Below, piece by piece: positions 52,829 to 62,814 of a stretch of 64,000 bases of DNA. Position numbers and translations under genes: made by a program. Position 1 is the stretch's first letter. Every line of letters starts with the position of its first letter. The notes beneath the pieces were generated by a model. It was not told the origin of the DNA. It did not search any database and saw nothing but the letters and a program-made list of their open reading frames with translations. The DNA comes from Tridacna crocea (lineage: Eukaryota; Mollusca; Bivalvia; Cardiida; Cardiidae), in the NCBI GenBank assembly GCA_943736015.1, contig OX031061.1:56922192-56986191 (forward strand). Direction: 5' to 3'.

Positions 52829-53038
52829 TTAACCCATTACCACACAATCCCTACTTTTGACAACCCCTCAGAAAGAAAGCCTGTAGAAAACACTGTGGGA
52901 GAAGGAGAAAATGTAACCAGCTTTTTCTCTTTTTCCCACAAAGTTTTCTAGCCATTTCAAATCAAATTTCAATTTTGTCGTCTGCAAATGCTCTCAATTT
53001 GGACTAGTCCAAAATATTGTTGTCTGGTAAAGAGTTAA
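52829..53038 (+). mobile_element. pbA MITE
   Basis: TTAA at both ends; the apex is reduced to AATGTAACCAGC. Confidence 0.85.
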
Positions 53039-53063
53039 ACCCAGAGATTGTTTGGTAAGTGGG

Positions 53064-53293
53064 TTAGCCCTTTACCAAACAACAAAATTGTATACTTGTA
53101 CAATTACTGTATTGAAAGCAGTTGCAGACGGCAAAATAAATATGGTTGAAAAATTAAAATTTGTTTGGGGAAGGGAAAAAAACATTGTGGGAAAAGGAGA
53201 AAATGATGGTTACCAGCATTTTCTCCTTTTCCTAGGATGTTCTCACAAGGTTTCTTTCATGGGGTCATTCATTGATGTGTGGTAAATGGTTAA
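53064..53293 (-). mobile_element. pbA MITE
   Basis: Left site TTAG, right TTAA; one apex mismatch (ATGATGGTTACCAGC). Confidence 0.85.
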
Positions 53294-53330
53294 ATCTTTT
53301 ACCCAGTTAGATTATTCCTGTCTTCCTTAC

Positions 53331-53392
53331 AATATCCCCAAATAACTACAGAAGTGTCCAAATAACCTCCATGTTGGTTGCATACATGAAAA
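53331..53392 (-). CDS. Possible internal exon, weak
   Basis: Minus-strand acceptor TATGGTTTTAG, donor GTAAGGAAG. The open frame reads FHVCNQHGGYLDTSVVIWGY. The CNQHGGYL phrase recalls the start of C-type lectin domains, but what follows does not. No partner exon was found. Confidence 0.12.
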
Positions 53393-53659
53393 CTAAAACC
53401 ATAAAAGTCTGCGGTCGTTTTTTGGCATGGCGTCAAAAAATCAAATAAACATCGAAAAATGCATCTTTTATTCACAGACAATTCGTGGTTAATGCAAGAC
53501 AAGTGTTCACATGTTCTGATGTTCTTAAGTGCGGGGAAATATGGAAAATATTCAGTGAGAAGAATAGCATTGCGCTGTTAACTTGTATTACAGTATTGAT
53601 TTAACTTTATTCTGAAGTTACATTAATAGACACATCCAAATTCAAAGCACTGAATTTTG

Positions 53660-54180
53660 TAGATTTGATTGATTGATTGTATGATATTTTTCCCTTTACC
53701 AGACGACAAAATTTAAGCCTTGTCCAAATTGAAAGCATTTGCATACAACAATTTCAGTGTGGCTCAAACAGTGCAATCATTTTAGATGGAGTAGAAAACA
53801 TTACTGGTTACCAGCATTTTCTCCTTTTCCCACAATGTTTTAATAAGGCTTCTTCCTCAGGGGTGTTAAATGTTGTCATGGTGTGGTAAAGGATTAATGC
53901 TGTTTTCAACATTATTTTAGTTATGACACCGAGGCCAGTGCACCTATTCTTGCTTTCCTGGATTTCCTGTTACAAGCACGCAGCACAGTGTTTGCTCCTA
54001 GCCACTGGCCAGTTTCCAACATATCTTTTGTCGAAACAATGGTCAGGGGTGAGTGAGGAGTGAATCAGTCCTGTTGCATTATGACTTAGCAACAATTCGG
54101 AATGAAATTACCCTAGCCAGGAATCGAACCACTGACCCCCTATTCTCAAGTCTTGTATGCTACTCCCTGAGCTATCAGGG
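53660..54180 (-). mobile_element. tRNA-headed SINE split by a pb MITE
   Basis: On the minus strand the head reads CCCTGATAGCTCAGGGAGTA (box A) with GTGGTTCGATTCC (box B). The tail GATTGATTGATTG is at 53668. The MITE at 53688-53897 separates tail from body. Confidence 0.8.
53688..53897 (-). mobile_element. pbA MITE inside the SINE
   Basis: Right TTAA at 53894. The left stem has been lost (AAACATTACTGGTTACCAGC). Confidence 0.8.
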
Positions 54181-54181
54181 C

Positions 54182-54403
54182 TTAACTCTTTACCAAACAA
54201 TCCCTGGTTTTGACCGGAGAAAGAAGCCTTCTGAAAACATTGTAGGAAAAGGAGAAATGCTGGTAACCAGCATTTTCTCCTATTTCCACAATGTTTTCTA
54301 CCCTATCAAAGCAAGCTTGCACCATTTGAACCTCACTGAAATTGTTGTATGCAAGTGCTTTCAATTTGGTCAAGGCCAATTTTGTTCTCTGGTAAAGGTT
54401 TAA
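54182..54403 (+). mobile_element. pbA MITE abutting the SINE head
   Basis: TTAA at both ends; stem slightly mismatched (GTAGGAAAAGGAG against CTCCTATTTCCAC). Confidence 0.87.
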
Positions 54404-54423
54404 AACAGGATCCTTTGATAGAT

Positions 54424-54525
54424 GATTATGATTGATTGATTGCATGGTGTTTAACACTGTTTTCATCATTATTTCAGTTATTTCACAGCAGTCAGTGCAC
54501 CTATCCATGCTTTCCTGGACCATTA
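54424..54525 (-). mobile_element. SINE 3' part
   Basis: GATTGATTGATTGCATGGTG, then CACTGTTTTCATCATTATTT; stops at CTTTCCTGGACC. Confidence 0.65.
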
Positions 54526-54547
54526 AGTTAACTCTTCAATTGTCAGT

Positions 54548-54777
54548 TTAACCCTTTACTCTATAGAGGCTCATTTTGACATATCAACAACAGACAGCTT
54601 TTGATAACATTGTGGGAAAAGGAGAAATTGCTTGTAACAAGCAATTTTTCCTTTTCCAACAATGTTTTCCACTCAATCAGATATTTGTATCCTCATTTGT
54701 CCATATTTTTGACATCATATCTTTATTTGCTGCTTAAATGGAAGAGCCTCAAATTGGCTTATCAGGTAAAGGGTTAA
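54548..54777 (+). mobile_element. pbD MITE
   Basis: TTAA at both ends; apex TTGCTTGTAACAAGCAA with both arms changed together relative to the copy at 31998. Confidence 0.87.
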
Positions 54778-54795
54778 AAAAAGATCCCTTTGCCA

Positions 54796-55344
54796 TTAAA
54801 GGTGGGTATTTAGAATTTTTACATCTCACCAAATTAAAAAATAAATACATCACTGAAATTCATTTGAAAAAATAATACAAATCATCAATAATTAAGAATC
54901 ATAAAATCACAAAAAAAAATTTTTTTTATGGTATTCCCTTAAAAGGCTATGTAGCCTCTTAAGGTATTTTTAGATTTCGCGCCAAAAAATCAATAAAGCA
55001 TTTTGGGAATGCCAAGTGACTGGCACGTGACTCATAACGCTTAAATTCCATTATATAACAAACATGTAATAATTATTTTCCATAATGTCTTCTTCGGACC
55101 CTATGTTTGAAATTTAATCTGTGTATTTCTGTATATAAATTAGTGAATTGATCCTCTATAAATAGAATGTGTCTCCCGTCAGTGTCAACCTGGGCTGTAG
55201 TAAATCTCTTATTTCTCGTGTTGTCAGACGTTGTTCGACCACTGGCGTTTTATGAATGAAAATTAAAAGGCTTTAGGAGTATTAGGATGATTTTTTTGCA
55301 CTTTTGTACAATTTTCGTCCCAAAATCTGAAGGGCCACATTTAA
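54796..55344 (-). mobile_element. TTAA-flanked element with AGGTGG ends (copy 4, uninterrupted)
   Basis: TTAA-AGGTGGG at the left, GGGCCACAT-TTAA at the right, 549 bp. It serves as the empty site for the MITE at 34412. Confidence 0.8.
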
Positions 55345-55489
55345 CAGAATTCTCTTATTTCTCTGTTTTTGCCACAATGTTTTTCATGTGTGTTTATAAG
55401 ATTCATTCTGAATTCATATCGATCATCCCTTATTTTCCAATGTTGTCTTCTGCAAATTTCTACACAGAAGAATTAGTTAACCCTGTTCC

Positions 55490-56065
55490 ACACAATTCAG
55501 ACTTTTCACATCCTGACATTGAGTTAACCACACAATTCAGTCTTTTCACATCCTGACATTGAGTTAACCACACAATTCAGACTTTTCACATCCTGACAAT
55601 GAGTTAACCACAAAATTCAGACTTTCCACATCCTGACATTGAGTTAACCACACAATTCCAGACTTTTCACATCCTGACACTGAGTTAACCACACAATTCA
55701 GACTTTTCACATCCTGACATTGAGTTAACCAATTACCACACAATCCCTATTTTTGACGCCCCTGAGAAAGAAGCCTTGAGAAAACTTTGTTGGAAAAGGA
55801 GAAAATGCTGGTAACCAGCATTTTCTCCTTTTCCCACAATGTTTTCTACCCTTCACAAAACAAATTTCAAATTTTCAGTCACTTTTATTTTGTCATCTGC
55901 AAATGCTTTCAATTTGGACCAGTCTAAATATTGTCGTTTGGTAATGGGTTAACCACACAATTCAGACTTTTCACATCCTGACAATGAGTTTACCACACAA
56001 TTCAGACTTTTCACATCTTGACAATGAGTTTACCACACAATACAGACTTTTCACATCCTGACATT
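55490..56065. repeat. 40-bp satellite grown from a pb MITE end, split by a MITE
   Basis: The unit starts CCACACAATTCAGACTTTTC and ends CATTGAGTTAA, exactly 40 bp in most copies. About six units precede and three follow the MITE at 55725-55952. The phrase is colinear with the short-arm terminus seen at 56348 (TTAACCCTTTACCACAAAATTC). Confidence 0.9.
55725..55952 (+). mobile_element. pbA MITE inserted in the 40-bp satellite
   Basis: It sits in the TTAA at a unit junction; satellite units resume right after its second TTAA. Confidence 0.9.
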
Positions 56066-56068
56066 GAG

Positions 56069-56280
56069 TTAACCCTTTCCCAAACAACAAATTTTTGACT
56101 CTTCCAAACTCAAAGAGTTTGCAGACGACAATTTCAAATTTAATAAAAATGGCAGAAAGTTCTCCAAATGGGTAGAAAACACTGTGGGAAAAGGAGAAAT
56201 TGCTCGTTATGAGCAATTTCTCCTTTTCCCACAGTGTTTTCAAAAGACTTGTACTGGAGACATGTAAAAACAAGGGCTTG
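56069..56280 (-). mobile_element. pbB MITE, right end replaced
   Basis: TTAA at 56069 and a perfect pbB hairpin; the sequence changes abruptly at ACAAGGGCTTG to the duplicated 62-bp segment. Confidence 0.85.
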
Positions 56281-56497
56281 TAACCAGCATTTTCTACACC
56301 ACCCATTATATTTTTCTGTATTAAATACAAAAATCACCATTTAAAGAGTTAACCCTTTACCACAAAATTCAGACTTAACAATTCTGAGAAAGAAGCCCTT
56401 TGAAAACAGAATGGGAAAAATAGGAAATGCTTGTAACCAGCATTTTCTACACCACCCATTATATTTTTCTGTATTAAATACAAAAATCACCATTTAA
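56281..56497 (+). mobile_element. Broken pb MITE with a duplicated 62-bp segment
   Basis: The segment starting TAACCAGCATTTTCTACACC is present at 56281-56343 and again at 56436-56497. The MITE's left half begins at TTAA 56348. Confidence 0.75.
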
Positions 56498-56724
56498 CCC
56501 TTTACCAGATGACAAAATTTTAGCGTTGTCGAAAATGAAAACATTTGCAGACGACAGTTTCAGGTTGGCTAAGATGGTGCAGCTTTTCTCTCGGAAAGGA
56601 TAGAAAACCTTGTGGGAAAAGGAGAAAATGCTGGTTACCAGCAATTTCTCGTCTTCCCACTATGTTTTCAAAAGTTTTTTTCGCAACATGGTTAAAAACT
56701 CAGGATTGTATGGTAAAGGTTTAA
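56494..56724 (-). mobile_element. pbA MITE
   Basis: TTAA at both ends; right stem changed (CAATTTCTCGTCTTCCCAC). Confidence 0.85.
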
Positions 56725-56740
56725 GTGTATTTAATTTCAG

Positions 56741-56843
56741 GAAGATTAGCTATTACATCTCGGCTATTACGTCTCCGAGTTGGGAAAATGATGCGGCATC
56801 TGCAGAAGAATTTGTCATCCTTATTATTGATTTACATGAATAA
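56741..56843 (+). CDS. Possible terminal exon, weak
   Basis: Acceptor TTTAATTTCAG precedes 56741. One frame (needing two upstream bases) reads KISYYISAITSPSWENDAAS and on to TAA at 56841-56843. A second frame is open to about 56863 (RLAITSRLLRLRVGKMMRHL), so the frame is undecided. The base composition is richer in GC than its neighbours. Confidence 0.15.
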
Positions 56844-56932
56844 TTTTGTTTACAAAGATTAATGACTCTCCATAAGAAATCAGAGCCATTCACAAGAAAT
56901 TTTAACATGCGGTTTTAGGCTTGGTTGTGGAG

Positions 56933-57162
56933 TTAACTCCTTACCAAAGGACAAAATTTTAGACTAGTCCTCCAAATTGAAAGCATTTGTTGACGACAAA
57001 CCAAATATGAATCAAAAATTGAAATTCAATTTGGGAAGGTTAAAAAACTTTGTGGGAAAGGAAGAAAATGGTGGTTACCATTATTTTCTCCTTCTCCCAC
57101 AATGTTTTCAAAAGCTTTCTTTTTCAGGTTCATTAAAAGTTGTGATTGTGTGGTAGAGTTAA
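56933..57162 (-). mobile_element. pbA MITE
   Basis: TTAA at both ends; apex changed on both arms (AATGGTGGTTACCATTATT). Confidence 0.86.
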
Positions 57163-57206
57163 CTTATGGGACAATTCTTGCTTCGTGTAATCAGGCTGAT
57201 CTTTAG

Positions 57207-57500
57207 TCCTTTACCACACAATCCCTTCGTTTAACAACCCTAAGAAAGTAGCTTGTGGAAAACATTGTGGGAAAAGGAGAAAATGCCAGTAACCAGCATT
57301 TTCTGCTTTTCCCACGTTTTCTAACCTGCTGGAAACAAAATCAAATCTTTTATATATGTTTATGAAGTGTTTTCGTTTGCAAGTGCTTTCAGTTTGGAAA
57401 TGAGAAATTGGCCGAGTCAAGGATGGAACCCACAACCCCTGTTCTCAAGTCCTACACACTACAGGCTTAGCTACCGCAGCTTGGCTGTCCATTTTAGACA
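57207..57500. mobile_element. pbA MITE (57207-57412, +) fused to a SINE head (57413-57500, -)
   Basis: The MITE's long arm stops at GCTTTCAGTTTGG and the SINE head follows (on the minus strand, CTGCGGTAGCTAAGCC and GTGGGTTCCATCC). Confidence 0.65.
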
Positions 57501-57522
57501 GAAATCATTATCCCAGCTACGT

Positions 57523-57750
57523 TTAACCCTTTCCCAAACAATGAATTTTAGACTGGTCCAAATTGAAAGAGTTTGCAGACGACAATTTTAAATTTGATGA
57601 AAATGGCAGAAAGTTCTCCAAAAGGGTAGAAAACACTGTGGGAAAAGGAGAAATTGCTCGTCACGAGCAATTTCTCCTTTTTCCACAGTGTTTTCAAAAG
57701 ACCTGTACTGCAGACACGTGAAAACCAGGGCTTGTTTGGGAAAGGGTTAA
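57523..57750 (-). mobile_element. pbB MITE
   Basis: TTAA at both ends; apex TTGCTCGTCACGAGCAA. Scraps of other MITE arms follow at 57751-57880. Confidence 0.9.
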
Positions 57751-57885
57751 TTAATTTTGTTATCTGCAAAAGCTTTGAGTTTGATCCAGTCCATAATTTT
57801 ATAGCATAGTAAAAGAGTTATACCTTTTGCGTAGAATCCTGTATTATAACTACCCTGGGGAAGAAAGCTTTTGCACGGGTAAAAA

Positions 57886-58107
57886 ATTTGTTTGCTTGTC
57901 AATAACTTTTTTATCAGGTGTTGTTTAAAAAATCTAACACATCAAGCAAATCCCTGGAGTCCTTCCGCCTTCTCTGCTTCAAACCAAATTCCAATCTGTC
58001 ATGTATTAATGGAATTATTGAAGATTTTCTTACCTGAAGTCGGGGATTTTTTTTCAAATATCGGTCACTGTTGTTGTTGTTGTGTCACGTGATTCCCCGC
58101 CGTGGTT
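57886..58107. repeat. Repeat ending GTGTCACGTGATTCCCCGCC (copy 1)
   Basis: About 220 bp, almost identical to 61182-61409, including a GTTGTTGTTGTT run. Frames across it are not conserved with a recognisable protein. Confidence 0.75.
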
Positions 58108-58267
58108 TGAAAGATGCTAAATAGATAAAAATGATTGAGAAGATGAATAAATTATGATTGGGGGGGAATTCATCCATCATATTGTCTTTTACCAGCAATG
58201 TTTTTATTTGTTCAAAAGCAAATTCTGCCACTTATGATACATTTCATCCCAGCAATGTTTCGTACAT

Positions 58268-58900
58268 TGTCAGAACCCTTTACCACGTAATCCCGACTTT
58301 TAACAACTGAGACAGAAAGCTTTTGAAAACATTGTGAGAAAAGGAGAAAATGCTGGTAATCAGGATTTTCTTCTTTTCCCGCAATGTGTTCTACCCTTCC
58401 CAAAACGAACTTTAATTTTTGAGTCATATTTATTTTGTTGTCTGCAAATGCTTTCAAAATTGGACCAGTCTAAACTGTTGTCTCACGGTAAAGAGTTAAT
58501 GCTACTTTCTTCTGAACCAAAGACAAAATTTTAGATCTATTGGAAAAAAAATTAAACCATTTGCCAACGACAAATATCTCTAACAGGACTGGACACATTC
58601 TGGGAAAGGGAGAAAATTCTGGTTACTAGATTTTCTTCTTTTTCCTGAAAAGTTTTCAAATGCCTTATGTTCCAGTGATGTTAAAACAAGAGATTATTTA
58701 GTAAAGACTTAACCTTTTACTACAAAATCCCAACTTTTAACAATCCTCTAAAAGAAGACTTTGGGAAACAATGTGGGAAAAGGAGAAAATGCTAGTAACC
58801 AACATTTTCTCAGAAGTTTTCATCTTTTCTGAAAAAAAAATTCAAGTTTTAAGTCACATCTGTTTAGATATCTTCAAATTCTTTTAATTTCTCTACATTA
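58268..58900. mobile_element. Chain of three pb MITEs
   Basis: 58268-58499 (+) is the best, with a G for C change in the apex (TGCTGGTAATCAGG). 58496-58712 (-) and 58709-58900 (+) are worn; neighbours share TTAA at 58496 and 58709. Confidence 0.72.
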
Positions 58901-58929
58901 TAATATCATACATGTACTACTAAATTAGC

Positions 58930-59066
58930 CAAAGGGCTTTTTTACCTCTGACCTTATTGCCTATGGCTTTTTTATGGTTTTACTTCTGGCTTTTTTACCT
59001 ATGGCCTTTTTACTTATGGCCTTTTTACCTTTGGCTTTTTTACCTCTGGCTTTTTTACCACATACC
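58930..59066. repeat. Minisatellite of about 15 bp
   Basis: Repeats of TTTTTACCTATGGCC or TTTTTTACCTCTGGC; about nine imperfect units. Confidence 0.85.
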
Positions 59067-59159
59067 ATTGACTCTTGTAGTCTGGTGAAGACTTACCGTA
59101 AATATCATAGTCTTGCAAAAAACATTCTTTGTAGGGGTAAATGATGAATAATTGTAAGG

Positions 59160-59339
59160 TGAAGCGTTCAAAGTGTTTGTAGACAATAGATTAAAAATGT
59201 CGATGTGATTCAAACTTTCTGATTTGTTTCAAATAATTATGGTAGTAAGCATAGTAGGAAAAGGAAAAAATGCTGTTTACCAGTATTTTCTCTTTTCTCA
59301 AACAGTGTTTTCAGTTGTCACTCTGTTCAAGGTTATTAA
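59160..59339 (-). mobile_element. pb MITE, degenerate
   Basis: Hairpin GGAAAAGGAAAAAATGCTG with a worn right arm; ends at the TTAA of the next copy. Confidence 0.6.
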
Positions 59340-59785
59340 CTCATTACCAAACGAAAAATTGTAGATTTGTCCAAATCGAAAGCATTTGCAGACAACAAAA
59401 TAAAGTAACTGAAAATTTGAAATTTGTTTTGAGAAGGGTAGAAAACACTGTGGGAAAAGGAGAAAATGCTGGTTACCAGCATTTTCTTCTTTTCCTACAG
59501 TGTTTTCAAAAGGCTTCTTTCTCAGGGGTGTCAAAAGTAGGGATTGTGTGGTAATGGGTTAACTCATTACCAAACGAAAAATTGTAGATTTGTCCAGATC
59601 GAAAGCATTTGCAGCCAACAAAATAAAGTAACTGAAAATTTGAAATTTGTTTTGAGAAGGGTAGAAAACATTGTGGGAAAAGAAGAAAATGATGGTTACC
59701 AGCATTTTTTCCTTTTCTCACTATGTTTACTAAAGGCTTCTTTCTCAGGGGCGTCAAAAGTATGGATTGTGTGGTAATGGGTTAA
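59336..59785 (-). mobile_element. Two near-identical abutting pbA MITEs
   Basis: 59336-59562 and 59559-59785 share the TTAA at 59559. Their long arms match each other (CAAACGAAAAATTGTAGATT) better than any other copy, suggesting one arose from the other. Confidence 0.9.
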
Positions 59786-59808
59786 AAGTTGTGATTATTG
59801 TTGAGAGG

Positions 59809-60037
59809 TTAACCCTTTACCACACAATGACGACTTTTGACCATCTTTGGGAAGAAGCCTTTTGAAAACATTGTGGGAAAAGGAGAAAATGCTGGTAACC
59901 AGCATTTTCTCCTTTTTCCACAATGCTTTGCACCCTATCACTAAACAAATGCAGCGTTTGAGCTACCCTGAAATTGTCGTTTGCAAATGTTTTAAATTCC
60001 GACGGGGCTAATATTTTGTCATGTGGTAAAGGGTGAA
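59809..60037 (+). mobile_element. pbA MITE
   Basis: TTAA at the left, GTGA at the right; good hairpin. Confidence 0.85.
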
Positions 60038-60242
60038 CTAGTTGTCAATAGTTCATTTGTGTATGGTGAGAAACAAAGTGACATGGGTATTGGATAACTC
60101 CATCACATGATGTAGACTTGTTTTGAACTTATAGTAGTCACAGGCCTTTGTTCTGAGACAACCTCGGCTCCACTTTTTACAACCCAATTTTAGGACAAGG
60201 TGTTCAGCTTATTACATGGTGAAGATGATTCCAAGTCATTGA

Positions 60243-60471
60243 TTAACCCATTACCACATAATCCCTACTTTTGACGCCCCTGAGAAAGAAGCCTTTTGAA
60301 AACACTGTGGGAAAAGGAGAAAATGCTGGTAACCAGCATTTTCTCCTTTTCCCACAGTGTTTTCTACCCGTCCCAAAACAAATTTCAATTTTTCAGTCAC
60401 CTTTATTTTGTCGTCTGCAAATGCTTTCAGTTTGGACCAGTCTAAAATTTCCTCGTGTAGTAAAGAGTTAA
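60243..60471 (+). mobile_element. pbA MITE, nearly intact
   Basis: TTAA at both ends; perfect hairpin. Very similar to 4227 and 44515, so probably a recent insertion. Confidence 0.93.
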
Positions 60472-60499
60472 TATGTTTTACATATTTCTAAAATGGGGT

Positions 60500-60705
60500 G
60501 GAAGAAATTGTTGCCTGTATCATGGTGTGTGGTAATATGTCTTGGATATGGTATGTGGGAGTGTCTTTGGGCAAGATAGTTAAGGGTACCAGCCTATTAC
60601 TAGTGAAACCCAGGAAATACATGTACATGAGTATGTAAGCTGCTGCAGTGATATGACCGAAATAAACTTGATAGTAGAGTAAAACACCAGTCAATTAATC
60701 AGTCA
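60500..60705 (+). mobile_element. SINE, head diverged
   Basis: GAGTGTCTTTGGGCAAGATA, TAGTGAAACCC and GAGTAAAACACCAGTCAATT match the body and tail of the SINE at 44985. Confidence 0.6.
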
Positions 60706-60747
60706 ATGCATCTGGCATACTATGATGGAACAAATGGATAAATATTG

Positions 60748-60966
60748 ACTTTTAACTACCAAAGAACAAAACTTTGGACCTCTCTATACTGAAGACTTGT
60801 AGACGACAACTTAGAAAAAGCTAAAAGAAATGGACTTGTTGCTGAAAGGATTGAAAACAACGTGGAAAAAGAGAAAAAGTGTTTACTCCCTTTTCACTCC
60901 ACTGCTTTTAAATACCTTCTTCCACAGGATATTTAAAACTTGGGATTTTAAGGTGGAGGGTTAGGA
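60748..60966 (-). mobile_element. pb MITE, degenerate
   Basis: Outline only: ACCAAAGAACAAAACTTTGG at the left and GGTGGAGGGTTAGG at the right. Confidence 0.5.
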
Positions 60967-61146
60967 ATTTGAAAGGTAGTTCATAATGGTACAAATATTG
61001 TAGCAAAGTTTGTATGTAACAACGTCTTCTATTCCAGGTTAGAAAATGAAATATGTGAACAAATCTGATTAATAACCTTGTTTAGGGTTGGGGGATGGAG
61101 AGATGTAATGCTCAGCAAGTAATACAGGATGTATTTTCTATTTTTA

Positions 61147-61409
61147 AAAAGTTATTGACGAGCAAACAAATTATCCAGGGTAAAAAAATTGTTTGCTCGT
61201 CAATAACTTTTTTATCAGGTGTTGTTTAAAAAATCTAACTCATCAAGCAAATCCCTGGAGTCCTTCCGCCTTCTCTGCTTCAAACCAAATTCCAATCGGT
61301 CATGTATTAACGGAATTATTAAAGATTTTCTTACTTGAAGTCGGGGATTTTTTTCAAATAATGGTCATTGTTGTTGTTGTTGTGTCACGTGATTCCCCGC
61401 CGTGGTTAT
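61147..61409. repeat. Repeat ending GTGTCACGTGATTCCCCGCC (copy 2) with an inverted start
   Basis: The body from 61182 matches 57886-58107. It is preceded by an inverted copy of its own first 30 bases: AAGTTATTGACGAGCAAACA at 61147, facing TTGTTTGCTCGTCAATAACT at 61190. Confidence 0.75.
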
Positions 61410-61546
61410 AGTGGACAAATTTTGTTTGATATCAAGTGCCTGTGTTTATATGCCAGAGAAAACCTATTGTGTTATCCAGTGATTCATTATAAGGAAGTGT
61501 ATTGTCTGTCTGGTGTATTGAATCATGACACCATTAGAAGCTATGA

Positions 61547-61774
61547 TTAACCCATTACCAAACGACAATATTTTAGACTGGTCCAAATTGAAAGCATTTG
61601 CAGACGATAAAATAAAAGTGACTGAAAATTTGAAATTTGTTTTGTGAAGGGTAGAAAACATTGTGGGAAAAGGAGAAAATGCTTTTACCAGCATTTTCTC
61701 CTTTTCCCACAATGTTTTCTAAAAGCTTCTTTCTCAGGGGCGTCAAAAGTAGGGATTGTGTTGTAATGGGTTAA
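61547..61774 (-). mobile_element. pbA MITE
   Basis: TTAA at both ends; apex shortened to TGCTTTTACCAGCA. Confidence 0.9.
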
Positions 61775-61905
61775 GTACAAAATTAAGAAAAAAACTTGAA
61801 TGTGACCAGTTCTACTGGGGAAGTAGATTTGGTTAGATTAGTAGAAATTTACAAAATGACATAAAAAATTATACAACCAGTCAGAAATATTTCGTGTGTA
61901 TAGTA

Positions 61906-62314
61906 TTATACATGTAGTTCACTATGATCAGTATGTGGAAAAGAAGCCATGATGACACAGTGTTGCTGTAGAGATGTATTTGCAACACATTGGCAACTGG
62001 TACAGTGGGGCGAGTCCCCATACAGGCAGGTAATGATGGGACTTATGTTGTCTAGAGTTTCACCATCTTCGCCAGCCAAGTTTACGATCACTATACCTTG
62101 GCTGATTGAGCCCGATTTCGAGATTCCTGCGATGCGCCCTCTATTGGATGCTGGTTATTATCCCCCTTACATCATATTTCTAAAAGCGAATGAAATATCG
62201 TTTTACAAACCACTTACGAATACACATGAAGCGATAACCAGACATCCACGTAGATTTCCATGGTTACCTTTTATACAAAAGGTTGCGACCTTGATCTATT
62301 TTTATCAAAGATGA
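61906..62314. other. Open frames on both strands, function unresolved
   Basis: Plus strand: a 121-codon frame at 61949-62314 ending ...LLDAGYYPPYIIFLKANE... Minus strand: a frame from about 62141 to 61906 containing GEDGETLDNISP and CLYGDSPHCTSCQC. Codon content is less AT-biased than in neighbouring DNA. The PPYIIF phrase is reminiscent of guanylate-kinase-like domains, but no further motif of that family is present. It could be an exon on either strand or chance. Confidence 0.2.
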
Positions 62315-62464
62315 AATACTACGAGAGATTTAATTCGTTGCAGTTAGAGCTGGTTGCATCCAATGAAAAAGCGTATCGGGGGGAATGTAAAAGTCAAGCT
62401 TGATCCGCCAAGGGTAGAGTAGCGTAGTGAATCTTCAGCCTTGTCTTTCGATGATGGAGTTTCA

Positions 62465-62814
62465 CATTTTACGACAAAAAATTTTAGACTGGCCCAAATT
62501 GATAATTGATATGTACCTCAAACTAGTAAATTTGCTTTTGAATTTTAGAAAACATTGTGGGAAAACTGAACTATGCTGAATATGAGTATTTTCTTCTTTT
62601 GTCACGTTTTCTAAAATGGGCTTCTTCTTCAGGGTCGTTTTAAGTCTTTAACTCACAATACCTACTTTTAATGGTAAGCCAGCATTTTCTCCTTTTCCCA
62701 TAATGTTTTCTATCCTTTCAAAATCAACTTTCAATTTTTGATTCACATATAATTTGTCGTCTGCAAGTGGCTTCAATTTGGACTGGTCTAAATTTTTTCG
62801 TTTGTTAATGAGTT
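62465..62814. mobile_element. Two worn pb MITEs (62465-62650, -; 62648-62814, +)
   Basis: The first keeps CAAAAAATTTTAGACTGG and a diverged hairpin. The second lacks the left stem but has TTTTCTCCTTTTCCCATAAT and the long arm. Confidence 0.65.

Noticed and set aside
53331-53392. C-type lectin domain
   Set aside because: Only CNQHGGYL fits; the conserved WIGL and later cysteines are absent and no adjoining exon was found. Kept only as a weak exon.
62041-62200. Guanylate-kinase-like domain
   Set aside because: Only the PPYIIF phrase is similar; the P-loop and other family motifs are not visible.
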